From contig CAYUPL010000063.1 in assembly GCA_964446655.1 (NCBI GenBank), forward strand, positions 1 through 19,296: a DNA stretch of 19,296 nucleotides, read 5' to 3'. Source of the DNA: Desulfopila_A sp964446655 (lineage in GTDB: Bacteria; Desulfobacterota; Desulfobulbia; Desulfobulbales; Desulfocapsaceae). The position numbers and the translations under genes are program-made. Under the pieces are notes generated by a model. The model saw only the letters and a list, made by a program, of their open reading frames with translations. It ran no database searches and was not told the DNA's origin. Below are positions 6,963-15,349 of the stretch, piece by piece. Position 1 is the stretch's first letter; the number at the start of each line of letters is the position of its first letter.

Positions 6963-8087
6963 TTACTGTTCTCCCTCTCTTCCCGGCTGGAATCTCCGCA
7001 TTCTGACATTCATCAGTATGCCCAGGCCAAGCAGGGTGGTAAGCAGCGAAGATCCACCATAGGAGACAAGCGGCAGCGGAATACCCACAACTGGAAGCAA
7101 TCCCAGAATCATTAAAATATTTATCACGGCCTGCCAGAAAATAAGCATAACTACACCATAGGCCAAAAGCATTCCAAACCTGTCCCTGGCATGCATGGCC
7201 ACCCTCAGGCCCCAGAGAAGGAGAAAAAAGTAAATACTCAGAAAAAACAAGCTGCCGAAAAACCCCCACTCTTCACACCAGACAGCCAGAGCAAAATCAG
7301 TATGCCTTTCGGGGAGGAAATGCAGATGTCCCTGGGTTCCCTCAAGATACCCCTTCCCGAATTTTCCCCCACTGCCCACGGCAATTTTTGACTGGATGAC
7401 CTGATAGCCGTGTCCCATGGGATCGCTCTCAGGATGGAGAAAGGTCTGGACACGCTGTTTCTGGTAAGGTTTCAGCAATTTATACCAGGCAAATATCACC
7501 GCGAAAGCCCCAGCGCCACCGAGGGTTACATAGGTCGACAAACGTAGTTTTACAAAAACGGTCATCGACACAAAAATTATACCGAGCATCAGAGCTGTGC
7601 CAAGATCTGGCTGGACAAGAATAAGGACGAACGGAATAACCGTCAGTACAATAGGTGTCAGTAACTGTTTCAGAGAATAACCATCCAGCACCTCTTTACG
7701 GGAATAGTAGCTCGCCAGGGCAACCACCAGCATCAGTTTGGCCGGTTCCGAAGGTTGCAGACGAAAAAAACCAAGGTCGATCCAGCGCTGCGCTCCACCG
7801 GCGGTTTGTCCCATATACAGAGCAGCCAGCAAAAGCAGCATAATGAGAATATAGAAAGGATAGTTCCAGATATGAAGCTCGTTATAGTCAAAGCTAAGGA
7901 CAAAAAGTACGACGGCAAAGCCCATAAGAAAAAAAGAGGTCTGCCTCAGATAGGGTGCTGTTCCTATAGCATGCGCCGGATACGAGGCACTGTAGAGGTT
8001 AAAAAGAGCCATTCCACAGACCAGCAGCAAAAGCAGTAAAAAAAGCCAGTCGAAATGAAGAAACAGGCGTCTGTCAATGCGAAACAT
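6963..8087 (-). CDS. rodA: RodA, SEDS peptidoglycan glycosyltransferase
   Basis: An integral membrane polymerase that builds glycan strands from lipid II in the elongasome, working with PBP2. The hydrophobic profile fits about ten membrane helices. Family motifs include RWIDLGFFRLQPSEPAKL, VQPDLGTA and the LPERHTDF loop with the catalytic aspartate at residue 264, ending in PLVSYGGSS. I chose the ATG at 8087 because AGAGAGGGG precedes it, giving 374 residues; an in-frame ATG at 8120 adds 11 residues but has no ribosome binding site. It is the last gene of the mre/mrd operon, 96 bases after mrdA. Confidence 0.95.
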   Translation of the reverse strand: MFRIDRRLFLHFDWLFLLLLLLVCGMALFNLYSASYPAHAIGTAPYLRQTSFFLMGFAVVLFVLSFDYNELHIWNYPFYILIMLLLLAALYMGQTAGGAQRWIDLGFFRLQPSEPAKLMLVVALASYYSRKEVLDGYSLKQLLTPIVLTVIPFVLILVQPDLGTALMLGIIFVSMTVFVKLRLSTYVTLGGAGAFAVIFAWYKLLKPYQKQRVQTFLHPESDPMGHGYQVIQSKIAVGSGGKFGKGYLEGTQGHLHFLPERHTDFALAVWCEEWGFFGSLFFLSIYFFLLLWGLRVAMHARDRFGMLLAYGVVMLIFWQAVINILMILGLLPVVGIPLPLVSYGGSSLLTTLLGLGILMNVRMRRFQPGREGEQ

Positions 8088-8183
8088 AGCCCCTCTCTTT
8101 CTCTTTTGCCAAATCGGCATTATCGGCTGAGTAGCACCATTGGTCCACGAAAGGTTTGAATGTGGATTCCGCCGAGTTCATGT

Positions 8184-10073
8184 TTATTGTCCCCCCTCGA
8201 CATTTTTTACATTAAGGCGATCTGCAAAATACTTTTCCAATACCGCCTTGGCAATGGGGGAAGCCCCACTACTGCCGTGCAATCCATGTTCCACCAGCAC
8301 AGTCACGACTATCTCGGGATTATCCGCGGGAGCGTAACTGGTAAACCAGGCATGGTCTCGAAACTTATACGGGATATCCTCGTCTTTCAAGTTTTTATAT
8401 TGGGCGATTTTTACAACCTGTGCCGTACCTGTTTTCCCGGCAATATCAACGCCATCAATCCTGGCGATTCTGGCTGTTCCTCGTTTACCCTGGACAACCT
8501 CAAACATACCCTCCTGAATGAGACGGAGATGTTCATCCATCCCCGTCAGCTCTTGCAAAACTTGAGGACGTAATTCCTCCAGAATCTCGCCGTCAGGACT
8601 GGTTACTTTCTCCACCAGCTGGGGCAGGTATTTTTTGCCGCCATTGGCAATCATGGCCGTCATTACCGCGAGCTGGAGAGGTGTGACAAGATTAAAGCCT
8701 TGCCCGATGGCAATCGACAGGGTTTCTCCTTCCTGCCATTTGATATTGTCACGTTGCAGCTTCCATTTTTTGGTGGGGACAAGTCCATTTTTCTCGTTTT
8801 CTATCTCCATGCCGGTCTTTTCACCAAGTCCAAACATCCTGGCATATTCTGCCAAACCATCCACTCCCACCTGCTGGCCGACCTGGTAAAAATAGACATC
8901 ACAGGACTCGGCGATGGCCCTTTTTAAATCGACGGCGCCATGTCCACTGTGTTTCCAGCATCGATAGATTCTATTACCAAAGGAGTAATACCCAGGACAG
9001 TAGTAGACGGAATCGGCATTGATAACGCCCCTGTCAAGACCGGCAATAGCGGTAATCATCTTATAGGTCGAGGCTGGTGGATACATCCCCTGAACAGCTT
9101 TGTTTAAAAGGGGTTTCTTCTCATCATTGAGATAGGCGTTCCAATGGTCATGGGAGATACCGCCGACAAATTCCTCCAGACGAATCTGGGGAGTGGACAC
9201 CAAAGCCAATACCCGCCCGGTATTAACTTCCATTGCAACCACTGCGCCTGCCTTGCCGTCGGCATTCATTATCTCTTCGGCAACCTGTTGCAGCTCAACA
9301 TCAATTGTCAGTTGTATTTCATTTCCCGGAAGAGGTTCCGTACGCTTCAGCAGCTGCTGCTCGAAACCTCTGGCATTGACCTCCGAAATATTTTCACCTT
9401 TTTCACCGCGAAGATCGCTTTCCCGAAGTCTTTCAAATCCCATTTTTCCTATATTGTCCCCACCTTCATATCCTTTATCAGCCAAACGGCTCAGCTCTTC
9501 TTTATTGATTGAAGAGAGGTAGCCGATGAGGTGGGCGGCAAGGTTGCCGAAATGGTACACCCTCCGCGGAGTGACTTCGATACGCACTCCTGAAAATTCA
9601 TGGTTATGGTTTTCAAGATAGGCGAGAGTCTGCCAGTCGATATCCTCCTGAAGCCGAATGGGGATATGCAGCGGAATATTGGAAGATTCACGAATTCGCT
9701 CCCATAAAAGAGAGACGTCAAGACCGAGCACCTCCGCAAGCCTCTTCAAAAGCCTTTCGTCATTACCGGCATCTTCTCGAACGAGCAGTACATTAAAAGA
9801 AGGCCTGTTCGTTACCAGAGGCGTGCCGTTTCTATCGAGAATATGCCCCCGAGGTGCGGCAAGCTTTCCAAGCCGAACCCTGTTGTTGTAAGCCTTATTG
9901 ATATACTCTTCACTGTTTGATACCTGGAGGAACCAGAGTCTGCAAAAGATGAGTACCGCAAAGATAATGACGGTCACCGCCGCTATGATAAGCCGTGGGC
10001 GGAGAACATCGAGAGCGCCTTCATCGTGTTCACTGATCTCTTCAATCTCGGTAAAAAAAGGTTTTTCTTTCAT
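8184..10073 (-). CDS. mrdA: penicillin-binding protein 2 (MrdA), elongation-specific transpeptidase
   Basis: A 629-residue class B PBP that cross-links peptidoglycan in side-wall growth, anchored in the inner membrane by one helix (about residues 27-48) with the rest in the periplasm. The PBP dimerisation domain starts with APRGHILDRNG near residue 73. The transpeptidase motifs are STYK with the acylated Ser335 and Lys338, SCD at 390-392, and KTG at 547-549. YYCPGYYSFGNRIYRCW is typical of PBP2 rather than PBP3. The start overlaps the mreD stop in an ATGA, so translation is coupled. RodA, its polymerase partner, follows. Confidence 0.96.
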   Translation of the reverse strand: MKEKPFFTEIEEISEHDEGALDVLRPRLIIAAVTVIIFAVLIFCRLWFLQVSNSEEYINKAYNNRVRLGKLAAPRGHILDRNGTPLVTNRPSFNVLLVREDAGNDERLLKRLAEVLGLDVSLLWERIRESSNIPLHIPIRLQEDIDWQTLAYLENHNHEFSGVRIEVTPRRVYHFGNLAAHLIGYLSSINKEELSRLADKGYEGGDNIGKMGFERLRESDLRGEKGENISEVNARGFEQQLLKRTEPLPGNEIQLTIDVELQQVAEEIMNADGKAGAVVAMEVNTGRVLALVSTPQIRLEEFVGGISHDHWNAYLNDEKKPLLNKAVQGMYPPASTYKMITAIAGLDRGVINADSVYYCPGYYSFGNRIYRCWKHSGHGAVDLKRAIAESCDVYFYQVGQQVGVDGLAEYARMFGLGEKTGMEIENEKNGLVPTKKWKLQRDNIKWQEGETLSIAIGQGFNLVTPLQLAVMTAMIANGGKKYLPQLVEKVTSPDGEILEELRPQVLQELTGMDEHLRLIQEGMFEVVQGKRGTARIARIDGVDIAGKTGTAQVVKIAQYKNLKDEDIPYKFRDHAWFTSYAPADNPEIVVTVLVEHGLHGSSGASPIAKAVLEKYFADRLNVKNVEGGQ

Positions 10074-10612
10074 TGGTTCCGGCGAAACTGGTTGGCATTA
10101 CGTTTACTGATCACTTTATGAATCACTTTGCGCTTACTGAAAAAATCATAGAGGTAACCGAGGAGCACAAAGGAGGGAATGGCGGCAAGCAGCAGGATAA
10201 GTGTGTCCTGGATTATCTTGTTCCATGACCATGGGGGCAATGTACCGGACATAGTCATGGAGTAGAAAAAGTAAAAACCCATCTGGGCCACAAAATAGCT
10301 GATACCGACAAGTGGTATCTGGTAGGCACTTTCCTTCAGAGGGCTGTTTTCCGTCAACACTTTTATAGAGGCAAACACCAGAACACTCTGCAACGGATAG
10401 GTTCCCGGATAAATACCCGAGACAACATCCAGCATCCAGCCAAGACAAAAAACAAATACCAATCCTGCGGTCCAGCCAAATCGATAGGCCGCAAAAACCA
10501 CAAGAATATGGATAAAATCGGGCTGCCCCAGCCAGTCAGGCAACAGCTGAAAAAAAGAGGTCATGGCTACAACCAGAAAACATGCTATTACAAAGAAAAT
10601 CACAAACAACAT
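10070..10612 (-). CDS. mreD: MreD, rod-shape-determining membrane protein
   Basis: A 180-residue hydrophobic protein with about five to six predicted membrane helices (for example LFVIFFVIACFLVVAM at the start and DTLILLLAAIPSFVLLGYLY near the end). MreD bridges MreC to the cytoplasmic and membrane elongasome parts. Similarity is low across the family, so the call rests on hydrophobicity, size and position between mreC and mrdA. The ATG at 10612 is one base after the mreC TGA (TGAGATG) and has an AAGGA 8 bases upstream; the longer frame starting at 10648 would overlap mreC and is less likely. Confidence 0.9.
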   Translation of the reverse strand: MLFVIFFVIACFLVVAMTSFFQLLPDWLGQPDFIHILVVFAAYRFGWTAGLVFVFCLGWMLDVVSGIYPGTYPLQSVLVFASIKVLTENSPLKESAYQIPLVGISYFVAQMGFYFFYSMTMSGTLPPWSWNKIIQDTLILLLAAIPSFVLLGYLYDFFSKRKVIHKVISKRNANQFRRNQ

Positions 10613-10613
10613 C

Positions 10614-11561
10614 TCAAGGTCCTTCTCCGGGATTGGTTTGCAACTCAACTTCCCAGTTCAGTTTTTCGGTCATATTTATAAAAACCGATTCGAGCCGTTG
10701 GAAATCAACCGACGGACTCACCTCAATCTCCTGAAACATACCTCGCTCTTTTTTTCTTACCGCCGAGACCCGCCCTAAAGGAACACCCGAAGGAAAAATT
10801 CCACCGATACCGGCGGTAACGATCCTGTCCCCAACTGCCACATCGGCATTTCTCAGGACATAATAGAGGATATAGTGCTGACCGTTGCCCTTCAGGATTC
10901 CTCTGACTCTGTTTTTCTGAACCATGGCATCGATAGCACTGCTCGGCGCATTCGCCAGAATGATTTTGGCATAATTGGATGAAACCTGAATAACCTGACC
11001 GACGACACCGTTTTCATTGCGGGCGACCATGCCTTTGACAATACCGTCATTGATGCCGCGATCTACAATAATCGTCTGAAACCAGTAAGAGGGATCTCTA
11101 CCGACAACCCGGGCCGTGATGGAGGGAAAAGACTCTTTTTCCTTGAACTCCAGTTTTTCGAGAAGGCCAAGATAAACCGAATAGGCCTCTGTGTATTCAT
11201 TGAGCTTGCCATTCAACTCATCGACAATGGCATGGAGCCGCTTGTTTTCGTCACGAACGGTCCATAGAGCAATATAGTCCTCCCATATGCGTTCCACTCC
11301 GTCGGAAAAACTGGTGAAAAATTTCTGCGCAGGCCCCAGCGACTCCAGGGTAAGTTGATGAAACAGGCCGAATCGGCCTCCGAATGAAGCGGCAAAAAGG
11401 ACAAGGCAACAGACCAGAATGAGGAGCAGAACAACCTTCCTCAGCGCCAGTCTTTTCAGCCCCTCTCTGGGGTTGTTTTTTTTTCTCACGACCGGTACAA
11501 AGTGATCTTTCTTAATGGGAATTGATAAGGTCTGCCGTGCTCTGCCCGGTAACGCCAACAC
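10614..11561 (-). CDS. mreC: MreC, rod-shape-determining periplasmic scaffold
   Basis: A 315-residue bitopic protein: a basic cytoplasmic N-terminus, one membrane helix (about 43-60), a coiled-coil region (about 90-135, RDENKRLHAIVDELNGKLNE) and a beta-rich C-terminal domain with ARVVGRDPSYWFQTIIVDRG and GLVGQV-like NGVVGQV. MreC binds PBP2 and activates it. The start is a GTG at 11561 without a strong ribosome binding site, and a TGA codon lies directly before it in frame; another in-frame GTG at codon 25 is a possible later start. The gap to mreB is 150 bases, longer than usual. mreD overlaps its end by coupling. Confidence 0.93.
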   Translation of the reverse strand: MLALPGRARQTLSIPIKKDHFVPVVRKKNNPREGLKRLALRKVVLLLILVCCLVLFAASFGGRFGLFHQLTLESLGPAQKFFTSFSDGVERIWEDYIALWTVRDENKRLHAIVDELNGKLNEYTEAYSVYLGLLEKLEFKEKESFPSITARVVGRDPSYWFQTIIVDRGINDGIVKGMVARNENGVVGQVIQVSSNYAKIILANAPSSAIDAMVQKNRVRGILKGNGQHYILYYVLRNADVAVGDRIVTAGIGGIFPSGVPLGRVSAVRKKERGMFQEIEVSPSVDFQRLESVFINMTEKLNWEVELQTNPGEGP

Positions 11562-11591
11562 TCACGTTCTCGACAAGGCGCCGCACAGGAC

Positions 11592-11708
11592 TCAAAGCAA
11601 AGCATGGATTGTTACGGTAGCCATACAACCGCATGACAGCAGGATAACCAGACCGAAAGAAACAAATGAGACACGTGCAGAATGCCGCCAAAACACTGGT
11701 GGAGCCAT
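11592..11708 (-). CDS. possible 38-residue membrane or lipoprotein-like small ORF between mreB and mreC
   Basis: An ATG (11708) three bases after the mreB stop follows AGGTGA, which can serve as a close ribosome binding site. The 38 codons contain basic residues and then a hydrophobic run (SFVSFGLVILLSCGCMA) resembling a signal anchor with a lipobox-like LLSC. It is in the same frame as mreC, separated by TGA codons. No homology is recognised. It may be a chance ORF. Confidence 0.2.
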   Translation of the reverse strand: MAPPVFWRHSARVSFVSFGLVILLSCGCMATVTIHALL

Positions 11709-11711
11709 CTG

Positions 11712-12749
11712 TCACCTGATCGTCACTTCTTTCAGGATATCAAGGTTATCAAGCGCCTTCCCTGAACCAAGAACTACCGAAGATAGCGGATCTTCCGCGA
11801 CAATAATCGGCATTCCGGTTTCTTCACGCAAAGCCTTGTCCAGATTCTTCAGCAAGGCTCCTCCCCCTGTCAGGACAATACCCTGGTCGACAATATCTGC
11901 GGCCAGCTCCGGCGGTGTTAACTCCAGAGCAACCTTTACTGCATCAATTATGACATCGACCTGCTCAGCAATGGCAGACTGAATCTCTTCGGCGGAAATA
12001 TTCAGTGTTTTGGGAACTCCGGAGACAAGATCGCGGCCTTTGATATCCATGGTCTCGTAAGGTTCCTCGGGTAATACATTGCCTATGGTTGTCTTAATGA
12101 GTTCAGCCGTTCTCTCACCAATGGCAAGATTGTGCTTCCGTTTGATATATTGCAGGATGGCCTCATCCATCTTATCACCAGCTACACGTACTGATTTTGC
12201 ATAGACAATTCCGGCCAGTGAGATAACGGCAACCTCGGTGGTCCCTCCACCTATGTCAACCACCATATTGGCTGTCGGCTCAGTTATGGGGAGATTGGCG
12301 CCAATTGCTGCAGCCATGGGCTCCTCAATAAGATAAACTTCCCGGGCTCCGGCCGATTCGGCCGATTCCCGTACCGCCCTTTTCTCTACCTGGGTGATTC
12401 CCGAGGGCACGGATATCATTATACGGGGATGCACCAGAGTTCTCCGATTATGCACTTTGTTGATAAAGTAGCGCAGCATTGCTTCGGTAACTTCAAAATC
12501 TGCAATTACACCGTCTTTTATCGGTCGTATTGCCGTTATATTGCCGGGTGTTTTTCCCAGCATCAATTTGGCTTCCTGGCCTACCGCCAACACTTTACTG
12601 CCCCGCCCATCCTGGCGCACGGCAACAACCGAAGGTTCGCGCAGGACGATCCCTTTGCCTTTTACATAGAGAACGGTATTAGCAGTTCCCAGATCAATCG
12701 CGAGGTCGTTGGAGAGCCAGCCAAACAAAAAATTAAATGGTGAGTACAT
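11712..12749 (-). CDS. mreB: MreB, actin-like cell-shape protein
   Basis: A 345-residue actin-fold ATPase forming membrane-associated filaments that steer lateral wall synthesis. The nucleotide-binding motifs are seen: phosphate 1 DLAIDLGTANTV (15-26), phosphate 2 MVVDIGGGTTEVAVISL, and the adenosine motif IVLTGGGALLKNLD. The N-terminus carries an aromatic stretch (MYSPFNFLFGWL) able to insert in the membrane, as in other Gram-negative MreBs. The ATG has AGGAAAGG about 8 bases upstream. It heads the mreBCD-mrdA-rodA operon; no confident promoter was found in the 260 bases upstream. Confidence 0.98.
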   Translation of the reverse strand: MYSPFNFLFGWLSNDLAIDLGTANTVLYVKGKGIVLREPSVVAVRQDGRGSKVLAVGQEAKLMLGKTPGNITAIRPIKDGVIADFEVTEAMLRYFINKVHNRRTLVHPRIMISVPSGITQVEKRAVRESAESAGAREVYLIEEPMAAAIGANLPITEPTANMVVDIGGGTTEVAVISLAGIVYAKSVRVAGDKMDEAILQYIKRKHNLAIGERTAELIKTTIGNVLPEEPYETMDIKGRDLVSGVPKTLNISAEEIQSAIAEQVDVIIDAVKVALELTPPELAADIVDQGIVLTGGGALLKNLDKALREETGMPIIVAEDPLSSVVLGSGKALDNLDILKEVTIR

Positions 12750-12808
12750 GATGTGACCTTTCCTCTTCGGAAAACACGTTGTTTATTAGATTCGCATCGT
12801 AGTTCAAC

Positions 12809-12841
12809 AGAGACGACCTCTCTCTCCCCTGCATCGTCTCT
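12809..12841 (-). repeat. 8-bp inverted repeat in the mreB leader
   Basis: AGAGACGA (12809-12816) and TCGTCTCT (12834-12841) are perfect complements around 17 bases, 60-92 bases upstream of the mreB ATG. It could be a leader hairpin or an operator. No T run follows on either strand, so it is not an intrinsic terminator. Confidence 0.4.
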
Positions 12842-12949
12842 ATCAAAAGTCCTCTCTTACAGCCATGACTGCAAACTACAAACAATACCAGAGCTCCCTT
12901 TGATACGCAAGAAATATGCTTTTTACCGCAAAGAATATATCAAATTTGG

Positions 12950-12978
12950 TTGACACCATTAAGAAAGCCTGTTATTCA
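12950..12978 (+). promoter_or_regulatory. promoter of the tRNA-Ala gene
   Basis: A consensus -35 TTGACA (12950-12955), a 17-base spacer, then TATTCA (12973-12978). The predicted start near 12985 is about 24 bases before the mature tRNA 5' end. Confidence 0.5.
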
Positions 12979-13008
12979 TTGTCGTCAATTTCAACAGACC
13001 AGTTTTGT

Positions 13009-13084
13009 GGGGCTATAGCTCAGCTGGGAGAGCGCTTGACTGGCAGTCAAGAGGTCGGCGGTTCGATCCCGCCTAGCTCCACCA
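13009..13084 (+). tRNA. tRNA-Ala (anticodon GGC)
   Basis: A 76-base cloverleaf. The acceptor stem GGGGCTA pairs with TAGCTCC (one G-U). The D arm is GCTC/GAGC. The anticodon stem CTTGA/TCAAG holds the loop CTGGCAG with anticodon GGC (reads GCC). The T arm is GGCGG with loop TTCGATC and CCGCC. The discriminator is A and the 3' CCA is encoded. No integrase or attachment duplication is seen nearby. Confidence 0.97.
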
Positions 13085-13097
13085 AAAAAACAAAAAA

Positions 13098-13131
13098 GGT
13101 TCGACTCGACCTGAGTCGAACCTTTTTTTTT
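13098..13131 (+). terminator. bidirectional intrinsic terminator of tRNA-Ala and of the ybaK-side operon
   Basis: GGTTCGACTC (13098-13107), loop GACCT, complement GAGTCGAACC (13113-13122), then nine T residues (13123-13131). Six A residues precede the stem, so it also works on the minus strand for the transcript ending with the YbaK-family gene. Confidence 0.9.
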
Positions 13132-13160
13132 GCGCAAGGATTCAACAGGCAACCCCGAAG

Positions 13161-13634
13161 TCAGGTCACTGCAACTTTCACACCGCCGGTAATCTCCTGC
13201 AGGTAGGCGGGGCTTAAGGGCACCCCGGTAGCATCTGTGCCGGCTGCCGGATAGACGATGTCATATTTATCCAGTGAAACATCGAGCAAAACCGCGACCG
13301 GGCTCTCTTCCAACCCAAAGGGGCAAACCCCGCCGGGGAAAAATCCGGTTGCTTCCCGAGTCTCCTCTGCACTGGCCATGCGGTGCTTGACACCTGTTAC
13401 ACGTTTCAAGGCTCCGCTGTTGATTTTTCTATCGCCTGCTGCCACCACCAGCCGAAACATATCATCTTTTCCTTTGAAGAGAATAGACTTCGCTATCTGG
13501 CCAACAGGGACGCCGATTCGTTGAGCTGCGGTTTCTGCGGTCGGCGTTGAACCAGGCTCAAACTCAAGGGCGGAAAGGCTATATCTTTTCAGAAATATTT
13601 GTACTTTTCCCGGGATATTACTCATTTTTACCAT
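13161..13634 (-). CDS. ybaK: YbaK/EbsC-family aminoacyl-tRNA deacylase
   Basis: A 157-residue single-domain protein of the YbaK/ProX editing family, which hydrolyses mis-charged tRNAs such as Cys-tRNA(Pro) or Ala-tRNA(Pro). The conserved lysine is Lys49 in QIAKSILFKGK. Other family marks are VVAAGDRKINSGALKR and the GGVCPFGL loop. Exact specificity cannot be assigned. The ATG at 13634 overlaps the tail of the truncated MFS gene by 17 bases; a second ATG at 13625 (MSNIPGK) is a reasonable alternative, and neither has a clear ribosome binding site. It is the last gene before the bidirectional terminator and seems to have joined the hut transcript by the deletion in the MFS gene. Confidence 0.88.
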   Translation of the reverse strand: MVKMSNIPGKVQIFLKRYSLSALEFEPGSTPTAETAAQRIGVPVGQIAKSILFKGKDDMFRLVVAAGDRKINSGALKRVTGVKHRMASAEETREATGFFPGGVCPFGLEESPVAVLLDVSLDKYDIVYPAAGTDATGVPLSPAYLQEITGGVKVAVT

Positions 13635-14520
13635 TCTTCAAGTTTATTTTTTTCTTAAAGGCTGTCCAAGTATCGTAACAAAGAAGAACGCGCTTCCTGC
13701 CGAAACGATCACTCAAACTGCCCGCAGCCAGTATCCCCACCACCCCGGCAGCCTCAAATATTGATAGGGCTATACCAGCCATCCACACATCACCGCTCTG
13801 CTGCATGATAAAAAGTGGTAAAAACGCCGTCAGGCAGGCATGCATAAATCCCCTGACAAAAAGAATACCGGAGAGCGGTACTAGAATATGCCTCATTTCC
13901 CGGCACACTCTTCGTATGGAAGTTGGTTTTTTCGGCTTCACCTTTACCGGCATATCCTTAAACTGAAAGAACATGATTACCGATACAAGGATGCCACCCA
14001 CCATCACCGGATAATATCCATCAAAGCCTAAAAGGGATATCACCCCTATGATAATGAGAGGGCCAAGCGTTCTCGCCGGCTCGCCGCCGGTCATATAAAA
14101 GCTCATACCCCGTCCTGTGCGACTGCCGGAAACCTTGTAGACAAGCACCGGAGCAGGCGCATGAAAAAGAGAAACGCTTATGCCCGTTACAAACATCAGG
14201 AGCAGCAGCACACCATAACTTGGGGCAATAGAAAGAAGCGACATCGGCACTGCAGTAAAAGCCGGAGCAAGGATTATAAAGTACCTGACGCTTATCCTGT
14301 CGGCCAGCTTACCAATATAAGGATTCATCAATGCCGGTATTTGCATTACTGTTGAAAGAAATCCGGCCTGCGTAAGAGAAAGAGAAAATTTCTCAATCAG
14401 AAAGGGGAGCAGGGGAGCAAGAAAACTCGAGTAAACATCATGGACAAAATGACAAACCGAGAGCAGCAATACTTTGCCGGTGTTGAAAGAAGGTGTTTTT
14501 TTGGGCTGAATTTGCTGCAT
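13618..14520 (-). CDS. C-terminally truncated MFS transporter (probably a decayed gene)
   Basis: A 300-residue major facilitator protein, related in look to drug or sugar efflux MFS. Eight hydrophobic helices can be traced. The A-like motif GKLADRISVRYF follows helix 2 and its second copy GSLSDRFGRKRVLL follows helix 8. Normal members have 12 helices and about 390-400 residues. Here the protein stops soon after helix 8 with an unrelated basic tail (CYDTWTAFKKKINLKNGKNE), and the YbaK-family gene begins at once. No remaining helices are found in another frame, because only some 60 bases are left. A deletion of roughly 90-100 codons is the simplest reading; the protein is probably not functional. 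The ATG has only a weak GGGA. It lies 101 bases after hutC. Confidence 0.75.
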   Translation of the reverse strand: MQQIQPKKTPSFNTGKVLLLSVCHFVHDVYSSFLAPLLPFLIEKFSLSLTQAGFLSTVMQIPALMNPYIGKLADRISVRYFIILAPAFTAVPMSLLSIAPSYGVLLLLMFVTGISVSLFHAPAPVLVYKVSGSRTGRGMSFYMTGGEPARTLGPLIIIGVISLLGFDGYYPVMVGGILVSVIMFFQFKDMPVKVKPKKPTSIRRVCREMRHILVPLSGILFVRGFMHACLTAFLPLFIMQQSGDVWMAGIALSIFEAAGVVGILAAGSLSDRFGRKRVLLCYDTWTAFKKKINLKNGKNE

Positions 14521-14621
14521 AATTTCCCACGCTGCATCTTTCCATGAATGATTGCCTCTGGGCTTTATAAAACTTCATGGCAAAAGGGACAATCCATTTT
14601 ATACACAAATTCATAAACCTG

Positions 14622-15338
14622 CTACCCGGCAGTGAACCTTCCACCCAGACTATAGCGGGAACCGGGGTAAAAAAAGCTGCCGAAGGTCGCAACTCTGCCT
14701 TTGACCCATGTCTTCCTTCTGAGAACCAGGCACGGTTCCGATTCGTTGATTTCGAGCAGGTCACGTATCCAGGCGTCGGGTATCAGGGCTTCGACAATAT
14801 GCTCCGCGGTAAACTCAGGCGCAATTCCGAGGAGATATTCGGCCGGAGCCAGGGTACTGAAGTCCTGACGGAGAAACTCGGGAGCAGTTTCGGGACAGAC
14901 ATAGCGATCAGCCAGCTGGATGGGTATGCCTTCATTTTTATGAACAAGGATGCAGTGGAAAATAGGAGAATAAGGCTTTACCTCCATTTCCCGTGACAGA
15001 GCCGGGGAACCTTTTTCTTCACACAGGAGATGAACTTCACAGGAATACTTTCCACCGCTTTTGCGTATTTCATCGGCAATCGAGGATATTTCGAGAAACG
15101 ATGACTGGGGCTTACGACGAGCTACAAAGGTTCCCACCCCCTGCCTGCGGATAATTCTGCCACTGACGGTGAGTTCTCCCATGGCCCTGTTAACCGTCAT
15201 CCTCGAGGTGCTGAAGCGCTCGACGAATTCTGCCTCTGACGGAATCCTGGTACCGGCGGGCCACTCTTCTCTCTGGATTTTATCCAGTATATACTTTTTA
15301 ATTGTCTTATAGACCGGTTCGCGACGCTGACGTGTCAT
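14622..15338 (-). CDS. hutC: HutC, GntR-family histidine utilisation repressor
   Basis: A 238-residue regulator with an N-terminal winged helix (about 8-75: EPVYKTIKKYILDKI, IPSEAEFVERFSTSRMTVNR, GRIIRRQGVGTFVA) and a C-terminal UTRA ligand domain (about 90-230, ending RYSLGGRF), the HutC subfamily layout. HutC binds urocanate and leaves its operators when histidine is being degraded. The ATG at 15338 has a perfect AAGGAGGG directly upstream, overlapping the hutH stop; the GTG at 15353 is a less likely start. Its position behind hutH means it would repress its own gene. Candidate operators lie at 16964 and 17178. Confidence 0.92.
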   Translation of the reverse strand: MTRQRREPVYKTIKKYILDKIQREEWPAGTRIPSEAEFVERFSTSRMTVNRAMGELTVSGRIIRRQGVGTFVARRKPQSSFLEISSIADEIRKSGGKYSCEVHLLCEEKGSPALSREMEVKPYSPIFHCILVHKNEGIPIQLADRYVCPETAPEFLRQDFSTLAPAEYLLGIAPEFTAEHIVEALIPDAWIRDLLEINESEPCLVLRRKTWVKGRVATFGSFFYPGSRYSLGGRFTAG

Positions 15339-15349
15339 AATCCCTCCTT

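Noticed and set aside
11472..11486. Run of nine A residues near the mreC start that could allow frameshifting
   Set aside because: The mreC frame is intact and in register with family motifs on both sides; no useful alternative product results.
12753..12953. 66-codon forward ORF upstream of the tRNA
   Set aside because: No ribosome binding site, covers the mreB leader antisense, and low-complexity peptide.
13009..13084. tRNA-Ala as an integration site for a mobile element
   Set aside because: No integrase, no repeated tRNA 3' end and no cargo genes; flanking genes are housekeeping.
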